Assembly: GCA_947643415.1 (NCBI GenBank)
Contig: CANRWA010000023.1
Span: 1 to 54,375 of the forward strand
DNA: 54,375 nt
From: an uncultured Clostridia bacterium
Lineage (GTDB): Bacteria; Bacillota; Clostridia; Lachnospirales; Lachnospiraceae
Reading direction: 5' to 3'
Both the position numbers and the translations under genes were made by a program. Of the stretch, positions 17,437-25,892 are shown piece by piece; the first letter of the stretch is position 1; each line of letters opens with the position of its first letter. The notes beneath the pieces are model-generated. The model did no database searches and was not told the origin of the DNA. It worked only from the letters and a program-made list of their open reading frames with translations.

Positions 17437-17796
17437 TTAATTAGATAAACTACGTTTTTTTATGGAACGGATCACCAATCCATCTGCCGCTGCCGGGACA
17501 CCAGTCTCTTCGGTCATCTGTGCTGCGATCGCCGCAGCAATGACAGCGATGATCTGTCCATCGTCTGAATTCTTAGTCTCCTTTACTACCGGTCTCTCTC
17601 TCTTTACTGGTGCTGCCGGCACTGGTACTGGCCTTGCTTCTGTCTTCCTTTCCCTGTTCATCAGCTTTGGTATGAATTTAAAAAGATATATTATGAAAGA
17701 AATCAGAATCAGGACGACAAATACAGTTCCCATACCAATTCCGGTATTGACCAGAGCCTCCGGCAAAGTTGTAACCTCAGATACCGCTTCTGCCAT
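17437..17796 (-). CDS. OadG/MmdD-type small membrane subunit
   Basis: OadG-family proteins hold the soluble carboxyltransferase to the membrane subunit. The 119-residue product has one transmembrane segment (TGIGMGTVFVVLILISFIIY at about 17-36) and a charged Pro-rich linker. Its C-terminal segment VIAAAIAAQMTEETG matches the short helix that binds carboxyltransferases in this family. Its start lies 7 bp after the upstream carboxyltransferase stop. Confidence 0.88.
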   Translation of the reverse strand: MAEAVSEVTTLPEALVNTGIGMGTVFVVLILISFIIYLFKFIPKLMNRERKTEARPVPVPAAPVKRERPVVKETKNSDDGQIIAVIAAAIAAQMTEETGVPAAADGLVIRSIKKRSLSN

Positions 17797-17803
17797 TTGC
17801 CAA

Positions 17804-19180
17804 TCACCTCATTCCAAACATCTGCAGGGCATAGATCAGATGCTTGCGCACTGAATCACCCTCGATAACATTGTCAACATAACCCCTTCTGGCTGCCGCA
17901 TCTGCTCCGGCCTGCAGGGCATCAAATTCTTTTTTCTTCTCTTCCAGCGCCTGCTTCACATCATCTGACCCTTTGATCTCATCCTCACACATGATCTTCG
18001 CTGCCACTGCCGCATCCATCACGCCGACATTTGCTTTCTCCAGCGCCATGACGAGATCCGCACCGATATGTTTGGAATTCATGGCTACATAAGCACTGCC
18101 ATAGGCATCTCCTGTGATCACATTGATCCGAGGAACATCTGCATTGGCAAACGCATATGTCATATCTGCCACTGCCTGGGCAATGGTTTTCTCCTCTTCC
18201 AGATCAGAAGAATATCCCTTCGCATTTGTCAGAGTAATAACCGGAATACCGAAAGAGTCGCAGAAATAAATAAACTGTTCTGCTTTTTTACAGCCATTGG
18301 TGGAAAGAATGCCTTCTGCTGAGTTTGCCACAGCCCCTACTGTGACACCTGCCAGCCTCATCAGTCCAACCACCATCTCTTTACCATAATCTGCCTTTAA
18401 TTCAATAAATTTTGTATCATCTGCAATCTGTGTCAACGCCGCTGAGGCATCTGAGGCATAGCCCTCAAAGCCAGTGAGCATACGGTTCAGATCATCTTCT
18501 GGTTCCTCCACAGCAGATACCCCCGCATTCGCCGGGAGCATACCGATCAGTTCACGGATCTTCGCAAGCACTTCACTCTCATTCTGGCATACAATATCCA
18601 CATTACCTGATCCTGCCTGAAATGCTGCCTTACTGGTATCCAATTTTTCCACACGGTTTCCTTCTATGGCATTCGGTGAATTTACAAACAACTGTCCATT
18701 CTCTGCATCCATCAGTGTAATATCACTTAATCTGGATGAGATGGCAGAACCGCCGCCGCAGGAACCCAGGATCGCACTGATCTGCGGGACCACCCCTGCT
18801 GCCTTTACCTTTGCCATATAGATCTCTCCAAATCCGGCAAGGGCATCTACTGCCTCCTGGACACGGACGCCTGCACAGTCAATAAGGCCGATGACGGGTG
18901 CGCCTGCTTTCACAGCCATCTCATACAGAGTGGCAATCTTCTTTGCGTGCATCTCACCGACGGAACCATTCATGGCAGTTACATCCTGACTGTAAACATA
19001 AACCAGACCAGAGTCTATGATGCCATAACCAGTGATCACGCCATCAGCAGGCACTGCTTTTTCCTGCATGTTGAAATCAGTATTTCTCTTTGTGATCTGT
19101 CCACCGATTTCAACAAAACTGTTTGCATCAACGAGATTCTCAATACGCTCTCTCGCTGACATTGTAGTTGAGTTACTCAT
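17804..19180 (-). CDS. Acyl-CoA carboxyltransferase (MmdA-like), substrate unclear
   Basis: This is the first gene of the sodium pump operon. It belongs to the biotin-dependent acyl-CoA carboxyltransferase family (crotonase fold, two halves). It begins SARERIENLVDANSFVEIG and has VYSQDVTAMNGSVGEMHAKK and GLIDCAGVRVQEAVDALAGF. The usual MmdA/PccB oxyanion phrase GPCAGG is replaced by GSCGGGSAIS near residue 130, and the protein is about 50 residues shorter than typical MmdA. The second half keeps AKGYSSDLEEEKTIAQAVADM and GDAYGSAYVAMNSK. Methylmalonyl-, malonyl- or glutaconyl-CoA are all possible substrates. GGAGG 7 nt upstream fixes the start. Confidence 0.85.
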   Translation of the reverse strand: MSNSTTMSARERIENLVDANSFVEIGGQITKRNTDFNMQEKAVPADGVITGYGIIDSGLVYVYSQDVTAMNGSVGEMHAKKIATLYEMAVKAGAPVIGLIDCAGVRVQEAVDALAGFGEIYMAKVKAAGVVPQISAILGSCGGGSAISSRLSDITLMDAENGQLFVNSPNAIEGNRVEKLDTSKAAFQAGSGNVDIVCQNESEVLAKIRELIGMLPANAGVSAVEEPEDDLNRMLTGFEGYASDASAALTQIADDTKFIELKADYGKEMVVGLMRLAGVTVGAVANSAEGILSTNGCKKAEQFIYFCDSFGIPVITLTNAKGYSSDLEEEKTIAQAVADMTYAFANADVPRINVITGDAYGSAYVAMNSKHIGADLVMALEKANVGVMDAAVAAKIMCEDEIKGSDDVKQALEEKKKEFDALQAGADAAARRGYVDNVIEGDSVRKHLIYALQMFGMR

Positions 19181-19243
19181 TTGCAGTCCTCCACTTTCTT
19201 AATAGTCATTTTTTATGTAAAACTCAAATTTTATCCGATTATA

Positions 19244-19272
19244 ATTGTAACGCTTTTATGGCGAAATATCAA
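19244..19272 (-). promoter_or_regulatory. Promoter of the sodium pump operon
   Basis: On the minus strand, TTGATA (19267-19272), 17-bp spacer, TACAAT (19244-19249). It starts right after the stop codon of the upstream GH43 gene, so the pump operon has its own promoter with a leader of about 55 nt. Confidence 0.7.
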
Positions 19273-22200
19273 CTATTTTCTAATCTTTATTTTTTTCTTC
19301 AATACCCATGGCGAATACAATTTTTTCGCTTTTCCGGCAGTTCTGACATTAACATATGCCCGTACCCTGACATAATAAATGCCTTTCAGTCTTTTCACTG
19401 TCAATTTGGCAGAAGAAGAACGGACCAGCTTCTTTTTCGTCTTCTTCGCAGCAAATTTCTTATTTGGCGAGTACTGGACCTCCACTCCAGATACTTTCGT
19501 ATTTTTCTTCCACTGTATGCTCAGTTGTCCTTTCTTTTTACTCTTGGCGCGAAGCTTCTTCACCTTTGCCGGCTTTACTGTCACTGTCACTGCGGCAGAT
19601 ACTGTCTGATAACCACTGCCCTCTGCCTTTATTGTGATGGTGGCATAATCCATGGCATTTTTTTTGATGGTCACAATACCTTTCCCATCCACGGTAACTT
19701 TACTGCTGTCTGACCGGTAAGATAGTATCCCTCCTGCCGCTGCCACATTCAAAGAAAAACTTCTTTTCTTTGCTGATACCGTATAGGTATAGGACTTCTT
19801 TGCCAACCTGATCTGGTTCGGCAGCAGGGCGCTGCTGTCTCCGGAAACACCATTTCCCCCTATACTCCCGCCATCACCTGTATTTCCACCATTTCCATTA
19901 TTCCCGCTGTCTCCGGTATTTCCACCATCTCCATTATTTCCGCCATCTCCGGTATTCCCGCCGTCTCCGGAACCAGTGGCAGGGATCGCAGTGGTGCTGC
20001 CTTCTTTCACTGTATCACATACACTGCAGTGAATGGACTTACTGCCTGCCACTGTATCAGTAGGTTCTTTATCTATTGTGTATTCATCCTCCCATGTATG
20101 TCCATTATTCACTGTAACTTTACAGATATTCTTATTCCCTTTTTTATCCACAGCCACGATTTCATGGCTGCTGCCATCCCCTGTAACCTGATAGAGGCCC
20201 TGGTCGCCGGAAACGGTTTTCCCATCAATAGACGCACTGTCCAGATTATCATCAAAAACAACAAAGAAAACTGTCCCGCAATATACTTTTGCATCCTGAA
20301 TGCCACTGATAACCGGAGATTTGGTATCCGCCTCGATCTTATATGTCTTTTCTCCATCCGCTTCCACAAATGCGCCCTTTCCATCATTTGGCCCCAGGTA
20401 GCCGGAAAGCGTGAAAGTCAGATTTTCCACACTGTTTTCTGTATAGCCGATATCTGCCAGATCCACCACATTCAGCAGCACACAGCCCCTGTCCACATCA
20501 CTGTCATCATCAAATGTGCCATATGCCACAAATCCCCTTTTGGCGCTGGAACCATCCTGTATCAGATCTGTCTGGACCCCATTGCCCCAGGCAATAGCAT
20601 TCGCATATTTCCCCTGATACACGTGGCTTCCAACAGAATATCTTTTCTCTCCCATGGTTATATATAACTCAGAACAGATACCATTGTACCATTCATATGG
20701 CACATTACCTGCCGTAATCCCGTCACTGTGAATCTTATCTACTGCCACCACAGTGAGAAAGTACATTTTAGTCCCAACAACCTTATAATACGCCTTTGTA
20801 TAATTATTGCCCTCCTTTGTGGCGACCGGAATATAACTGCTCTCCTCTGACAGGGCATCCATCTGATAACGGATCTCTTTTCCTGCCAGCCTGCTTTTGC
20901 CGGCATCAAAAAGTTCTATTGCAATCTCCCCTGGTATGGAATGAACACCACTTGGAGGATTCGCAATGACACGAACCACAATTTCTTTCCCGGAAACAGA
21001 GATATCTTGTATAACGAAACCGCCCTCCACATCTCCCTCTTTCACTGTTTTTCCATTGACAGTAACTGTCTCCTGCCCGGTAAACTTCTCCTTCGCCGTA
21101 AAGGTGACAGTAACCAGATTCACAGAGTCCAGGTATGCCTTTCCCTGTACCGTTGCCGTAACCTCTCCCACTTTCTCCTGAATGGGAAGTTCTTCCCCGT
21201 CTTTTGCACATGCCACTGTTACATCAGTCATATCATAAGCTGCCCGGATCTCGCCATTCTTCGCTGCCTTTAACATAGCTGCTGACAAATCAGCTACTGT
21301 GCTGCTCCCAATGGCTGTCTCCGCCCGATAGGTCAGCATCAGCGTACCATTCCGGTAGAAACCAATGCTTCCATCTACATTATAAGAAATGGTTACTTTC
21401 ATGGATTCTCCACTTGTAAAAACTGTCCATGCATTGGAAGAATTGTATCCTGCTGCCTTTGCCTCACTGCTCAGTACAGCCTCCGCCTCAAAGATATTCA
21501 CACCACCATAATTCAGAACAGAGAGAAATACACTTTCACGGTTGTCTGTCTCAAAAATCCCTGTCCAGTCACTGGTTATGCCCGATACGGTAAAATTTAA
21601 TGATACACCGGTCTTATCACTAAGGCATTCTGCCTTTGCGATCTTTTCTCCTTTGGACAATTTACTGTAAGATAATGCTGTCTTTCTGTCTGTTCCCTCC
21701 TTTCCGCAGACTTTTACCGGATAACTCTTCTGGTAATAGCTGTTTCCTTTTGAAACTGTCCTTGTCAGTGTCACAACCGTATCTTTCTCTGGCTGGTACA
21801 CCCTGCCATCCAGACCGATCACATCCTCATTGGAGGACGTCCACTGAATATCTGCACCCCATAATGCCTCTGTGTCCATCGCCACGGAACTGTATACCGT
21901 CGATGGCACACTGTATCCTGCACTATATGCCACCACTGCGTCCTCGGCAGGTGTCCTGGAACCCCATATACACTCTCCCGTCTCCTGGCATACTGCCGTA
22001 AAACACATTGTCCTTATATTGGTACTGTCAATCTTCTGCTGAACAAAAACGCCCTTATATGTCTTTGCTCCCAGAACGATAGTGGCATATGCTGTTCCCT
22101 GTTTCTCCTCCCATTTGCCGGAATAAGCGCCTGTGATGCTGCCATCTTCCTTCAACTGGATCCCCACAGGCTTTACAATATCAACATTCTCTGCCACATT

Positions 22201-23742
22201 TCCGTCATCCTTCGCCTTTGGATTATTATACTGGTGCACGATCAGGTCATAATCGCCAACAAGATCCGCCCTGTCAACAGGCGTGGATGCAATGGTCTTA
22301 TCATTTATTTTCTCTCCGGCATACTCATATGGCGCCGCCACGATCCATCCGTCCTCATTCTGATAGAGCTGATGCACACGAAGTTCGTGAAAAGCCGTGT
22401 CATTGGCAAACTTGGTATGATAGATCACATAATTGTTGCCATCCTTGTCTGTATAGGCGGAATTATGGCCCTGGGCGATCTCCGCCACATCCATAGTGTT
22501 CCACTGATAATTATTCATCAACTGCAGTCCTCTGCTGGTTGCCCTGAAATTGTCCTGCCTACTGCTGTATAGTGCACTCTTCCCACTGCTGTCCACATAT
22601 GGTCCCTCTGGTTTTTCTGAACGGAACACTCTCATATTATAACCGCCTGTGGGTGAATAGAAGCCATAGGACAAAAACAGATAGTAGTAGTTCCCGATCT
22701 TCTCGATATAAGATCCCTCTCCGGATACATAACATCCCCCGGCTATCTTCTTTCCAAAATAAGGGTCTGTCACTCCCGCCTGTTTCTTCGAATCATAATC
22801 ACTGTCATATTTTATGGAATAGTCTCGAAGCCCTGTCCTTTTATCCAGCTCCAGCATAAAAATGCCGCCAGACCAAGAACCATAACTCATCCAGAGATTT
22901 TCCTCATCATCATAAAATACACAGGGATCGATATCACTAACCCAGTAATCCCCCCAGTTTACTTCTGTATAACGTTTTGGGAGAGTGCCGTTTGGCTCCA
23001 GCGCCCCATCCACCAGATCCATATCGGTATCCCCAAAGTAACCATGCTGCCCCCTGGCATTGTTAAAACCGCCAAATACAATGGGTGCCTGGTATACATA
23101 TGGCCCCTCAATATCATCTGCTGTAAGAAGTACGATAACAGCATGGGCATTATCCGTTACACTGTAATACATACACCACTTCTCCATCTCTTTGTTGTAG
23201 ATCACATCCGGCGCCCAGGTCTTGCCCCGCAGAGTGGAAGCGCCAAGCCATGAGTTAATATCATATGTACTAAAATTAACAGAATATGCCTTTCCGTCCT
23301 TCCCATAAAGTGTCTGGCTTCCTGTCAATTCATTTTGCCGCAGCGCCTCATCATAACCTGCTGTCACCACAGATCCGCCTGAATTCTTTCCGAACAGCTT
23401 GTTTTTGTCCTCACCATTGACACTGGTATCTCTCCAGTTCATCAGGTCTGTAGTCTTCGCCACGCCCATCATGGTTCCAAACACATAATATTCTGTCTTC
23501 CCATCCTTTCCATCCTTTGTGACAATGGATGGGTCATGCACTGCCTGTCTGGAATAGCTTTTCTTCTGATACAGGGTATGCACCTGTTCGTCTGTCAACT
23601 GTGTTTTTGATGCTGCCTCCGCCCTGGCACCAGCTGTGCCCTGCCGGCCGGATAAAACAGAAACCGGCATCATCATAGCCATCACCAACATACCGGCAAC
23701 GATCCGTCTCCCAATTTTTCCCATACTATTTCTTCTCACCAT
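19273..23742 (-). CDS. Large secreted GH43 glycoside hydrolase with Ig/FN3-like tail
   Basis: A 1489-residue extracellular protein. A signal peptide lies at about 1-43 (basic start, MLVMAMMMPVSVLSG, AEA site). The GH43 five-bladed propeller spans about 55-480, with catalytic base in AVHDPSIV, the pKa-setting Asp in SDIDPCVFYD, and the acid Glu in SGEGSYIEK. This pattern fits endo-arabinanases and related enzymes. Next come an Ig-like domain (about 635-705), a lectin-like region, and several beta domains. A HTWEDEYTIDKEPTDT/HCSVCDT module, common in Lachnospiraceae surface proteins, lies near 1255. A Gly/Asn/Asp linker built from NTGDGG-type repeats follows near 1300, then a BIG2-like and a basic FN3-like C-terminus. 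No LPXTG is seen; attachment may be ionic. The start has AAAGGAGGG upstream. Confidence 0.9.
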   Translation of the reverse strand: MVRRNSMGKIGRRIVAGMLVMAMMMPVSVLSGRQGTAGARAEAASKTQLTDEQVHTLYQKKSYSRQAVHDPSIVTKDGKDGKTEYYVFGTMMGVAKTTDLMNWRDTSVNGEDKNKLFGKNSGGSVVTAGYDEALRQNELTGSQTLYGKDGKAYSVNFSTYDINSWLGASTLRGKTWAPDVIYNKEMEKWCMYYSVTDNAHAVIVLLTADDIEGPYVYQAPIVFGGFNNARGQHGYFGDTDMDLVDGALEPNGTLPKRYTEVNWGDYWVSDIDPCVFYDDEENLWMSYGSWSGGIFMLELDKRTGLRDYSIKYDSDYDSKKQAGVTDPYFGKKIAGGCYVSGEGSYIEKIGNYYYLFLSYGFYSPTGGYNMRVFRSEKPEGPYVDSSGKSALYSSRQDNFRATSRGLQLMNNYQWNTMDVAEIAQGHNSAYTDKDGNNYVIYHTKFANDTAFHELRVHQLYQNEDGWIVAAPYEYAGEKINDKTIASTPVDRADLVGDYDLIVHQYNNPKAKDDGNVAENVDIVKPVGIQLKEDGSITGAYSGKWEEKQGTAYATIVLGAKTYKGVFVQQKIDSTNIRTMCFTAVCQETGECIWGSRTPAEDAVVAYSAGYSVPSTVYSSVAMDTEALWGADIQWTSSNEDVIGLDGRVYQPEKDTVVTLTRTVSKGNSYYQKSYPVKVCGKEGTDRKTALSYSKLSKGEKIAKAECLSDKTGVSLNFTVSGITSDWTGIFETDNRESVFLSVLNYGGVNIFEAEAVLSSEAKAAGYNSSNAWTVFTSGESMKVTISYNVDGSIGFYRNGTLMLTYRAETAIGSSTVADLSAAMLKAAKNGEIRAAYDMTDVTVACAKDGEELPIQEKVGEVTATVQGKAYLDSVNLVTVTFTAKEKFTGQETVTVNGKTVKEGDVEGGFVIQDISVSGKEIVVRVIANPPSGVHSIPGEIAIELFDAGKSRLAGKEIRYQMDALSEESSYIPVATKEGNNYTKAYYKVVGTKMYFLTVVAVDKIHSDGITAGNVPYEWYNGICSELYITMGEKRYSVGSHVYQGKYANAIAWGNGVQTDLIQDGSSAKRGFVAYGTFDDDSDVDRGCVLLNVVDLADIGYTENSVENLTFTLSGYLGPNDGKGAFVEADGEKTYKIEADTKSPVISGIQDAKVYCGTVFFVVFDDNLDSASIDGKTVSGDQGLYQVTGDGSSHEIVAVDKKGNKNICKVTVNNGHTWEDEYTIDKEPTDTVAGSKSIHCSVCDTVKEGSTTAIPATGSGDGGNTGDGGNNGDGGNTGDSGNNGNGGNTGDGGSIGGNGVSGDSSALLPNQIRLAKKSYTYTVSAKKRSFSLNVAAAGGILSYRSDSSKVTVDGKGIVTIKKNAMDYATITIKAEGSGYQTVSAAVTVTVKPAKVKKLRAKSKKKGQLSIQWKKNTKVSGVEVQYSPNKKFAAKKTKKKLVRSSSAKLTVKRLKGIYYVRVRAYVNVRTAGKAKKLYSPWVLKKKIKIRK

Positions 23743-23783
23743 AAGCCTTCCCTCCTTTCGTAAAATCTATGATATTATTTTTC

Positions 23784-23812
23784 ATTATACCGTCCTTCAG
23801 GCCTGATTGCAA
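23784..23812 (-). promoter_or_regulatory. Promoter of the large GH43 gene
   Basis: On the minus strand, TTGCAA (23807-23812), 17-bp spacer, TATAAT (23784-23789). It lies just outside the left end of the fold-back element. Confidence 0.75.
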
Positions 23813-23827
23813 TATCTGTGCAAAAAA

Positions 23828-24408
23828 GGGAAAAGTATTACTTTCGGCTATTGAATCATTGGGGGAGGCATGGCAGCGGATCTTGTGCTGTCTGTTGCCC
23901 TTATACTGCATCCCGAAAAATATTGTTTCCTTCGTCTGCATATACACTGCCTGAGCATTGTCTGAGATGTCTGCCGCCGTTCCCTGTCTTTTTGCAGCAC
24001 GTTTGCACTAGGAGCCGCCACGCAGCGGTGCTAATGCACCACCGATACAAGGTCTGTTAATACTGCGGGCAGATGCAGGGCATCTGTCCATGGAGGAGAT
24101 GCCAAAAAATAAATATATTTATTTTTGGCACACTCCTTCCATGGATCAGCACCTTTGGTGCTGCCCGCAGAAATAAGAAACAAAAGGTGGTGCATAAGGA
24201 CCGGCGGGCGGCTATGCTGCAAAAAGACAGGGAACGGCGGCAGACAGCAAGTTTTGCGAAAGGCAGCGTAATGCTTTTGCAGACGAAGGAAACAAGTGAT
24301 TTTTCGTTGGATGTGGTATTACCGGGCAACAGACAGCACAAAAACCGCTTGCCGTCCCCTCCCAATGATTCAATAGCCTGCCAGGGAAGGAAAAGTAATA
24401 CTTTTCTC
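23828..24408. repeat. 580-bp fold-back (long inverted repeat) element
   Basis: The two halves are inverted copies around a centre in ATAAATATATTTAT near 24115. The outer ends are GGGAAAAGTATTACTTT on the left and AAAGTAATACTTTTCTCC on the right. Matching blocks on opposite strands include CTATTGAATCATTGGG, GTGCTGTCTGTTGCCC, GTTTCCTTCGTCTGCA, GCCGCCGTTCCCTGTC and TATGCACCACC-type sequence. The halves differ by substitutions and small indels. The open frames inside run on both strands and mirror each other, so I do not treat them as genes. The element fills the whole gap between the promoters of the GH43 gene and the carboxypeptidase gene. Confidence 0.85.
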
Positions 24409-24419
24409 CTATCTTCATA

Positions 24420-24428
24420 TGATATAAT
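24420..24428 (+). promoter_or_regulatory. Extended -10 promoter of the carboxypeptidase gene
   Basis: TGATATAAT is an extended -10 (TGN before TATAAT at 24423-24428), 25 bp ahead of the start codon. The -35 region would fall in the right end of the fold-back element and is poor. Confidence 0.55.
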
Positions 24429-24452
24429 AATGACTATTGCGGGAGAACCTTC

Positions 24453-25679
24453 ATGAAACACCCTAAAATCCTGTCTATCCTGCTGCTGGCACTCCTTATC
24501 AGTGCCGGTATCTTCTGGGATCAATACACCCATCCCGGCATCTCATCAGAAGGAGCTGTCTCTCTTCCCGAAAAAGAAATACATATCCCAGCCACGGCAG
24601 AGGTCCCTCCTGCCCCTGCCCTTCAGGCTAAATACGCCTGTGTCATGGACAGCAGCTCCGGACGTACCCTTTATGGAAAGGATATGGATATGAAAGCGCC
24701 TATGGCGAGTACAACCAAGATCATGACTGCCATTCTCGTGCTGGAATCCGGCAGGATAGAGGAGACAGTTTGCGTCAGTTCTTATGCTGCCTCCATGCCA
24801 AAAGTACACCTTGGCATGCAGAAAGGCTATCAGTATCATCTGAAAGACCTTCTCTATTCTCTGATGCTGGAATCCCATAATGATTCTGCTGTAGCCATAG
24901 CAGAACATATGTCGGGTTCGGTTCAGGGATTTGCAGAGCAGATGAACCAAAAAGCTGCTGAACTTGGCATGGCAAATACCCACTTTGTCACACCGAATGG
25001 CCTGGATGCAGAAGACCATTACAGTACTGCCTCCGATATGTGCCGTCTTGCCGCCTATGCCATCCAGAACAGGGAGTTCTGCGCCCTGATACAGACAAAG
25101 AGCCACAATTTCAGCACAATTGATGGAAAACACAACTATTCGGTCTCCAACAAGGACGCCTTTCTCTCTTATTATGATGGCGCTCTCGGAATCAAGACCG
25201 GTTTCACCGGCAAGGCCGGATATTGTTTTGTCGGCGCCGCCCGGCGGAATGACACAACACTTACCAGTTGTGTCCTGGCCTGTGGCTGGCCGCCCAATAA
25301 AAGCTATAAATGGACAGATACAAAGAAACTGATGGATTATGGCTTTACTAATTATGCACCGCTCATTATGCCGGTGCAGGATCTCACTGCCCTCCGCATC
25401 CCTGTGGAAGATGGCAAAAGTTCCTTTGTCTCCTGCCAGCAGCCAGATGAGATCCATACCATATCAAGCCGCTCTGAGGCCATCACCGTGATCTATGAGA
25501 TCCCGGAAAAACTCTACGCTCCTGTCCATGCTGACACCCCTGTCGGAAACATCTCATTTTATATAAATGATACCCTATATTGCAAAGAAAATATTTTTCC
25601 ATCAGAAAGCATTGAAAAATCTGTTTTTTCTGATACAATTAGGAATGTGTTATATCTGTGGATGGAGAACTTTGGCTGA
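24453..25679 (+). CDS. D-alanyl-D-alanine carboxypeptidase (PBP5/DacF family)
   Basis: A low-molecular-weight penicillin-binding protein that trims the terminal D-Ala from peptidoglycan stem peptides. It has an N-terminal hydrophobic segment (ILSILLLALLISAGIF) that acts as signal or anchor. The three serine-peptidase motifs are present: SxxK as STTK near residue 90, SxN as SHN near 145, and KTG in GIKTGFTGKAG near 245. The C-terminal domain is the PBP5-type beta domain, ending with a short hydrophobic stretch (VLYLWMENFG) rather than a clear amphipathic helix. The 408-residue length is normal. A GGGAGAA site precedes the ATG. Confidence 0.92.
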   Translation: MKHPKILSILLLALLISAGIFWDQYTHPGISSEGAVSLPEKEIHIPATAEVPPAPALQAKYACVMDSSSGRTLYGKDMDMKAPMASTTKIMTAILVLESGRIEETVCVSSYAASMPKVHLGMQKGYQYHLKDLLYSLMLESHNDSAVAIAEHMSGSVQGFAEQMNQKAAELGMANTHFVTPNGLDAEDHYSTASDMCRLAAYAIQNREFCALIQTKSHNFSTIDGKHNYSVSNKDAFLSYYDGALGIKTGFTGKAGYCFVGAARRNDTTLTSCVLACGWPPNKSYKWTDTKKLMDYGFTNYAPLIMPVQDLTALRIPVEDGKSSFVSCQQPDEIHTISSRSEAITVIYEIPEKLYAPVHADTPVGNISFYINDTLYCKENIFPSESIEKSVFSDTIRNVLYLWMENFG

Positions 25680-25748
25680 TTTTTTTCAAAAAAGTCTTTA
25701 CATTTTGAGAAAAAGATGTTATGGTATATGCGTAATATGTATCAGAAC

Positions 25749-25781
25749 AAAGGTGTTCTCATTCCGTGAGGACACCTTTTT
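25749..25781 (+). terminator. Intrinsic terminator after the carboxypeptidase gene
   Basis: AAAGGTGT-t-CTCA pairs with TGAG-g-ACACCTTT across a 5-nt loop and is followed by TTTCTG. It lies 70 bp past the stop codon. The upstream sequence TTTACA, 17 bp, TATGGT (25697-25725) is promoter-like, so a role as a glutamine synthetase leader attenuator cannot be excluded. Confidence 0.75.
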
Positions 25782-25805
25782 CTGTTATAGGAATGATTCA
25801 GTTCC

Positions 25806-25840
25806 TTAGCTCAACGGCGCCATCGAACCGGCACCCTGAT
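25806..25840 (+). repeat. Dispersed hairpin repeat, copy 4 (degenerate)
   Basis: TTAGCTCAACGGCGCC is a perfect left arm. The loop has drifted to ATCGAACC, and the right arm is eroded. It lies in the leader region ahead of the glutamine synthetase gene. Confidence 0.7.
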
Positions 25841-25892
25841 CTATCGTGCAGAATAATATGTATGCCGTTTGTCCGGCAGAATGGAGGAAATT

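Noticed and set aside
23769-24533. Long open frames on both strands within the fold-back element
   Set aside because: They are mirror images caused by the inverted repeat, have no convincing start sites and match no protein family I know.
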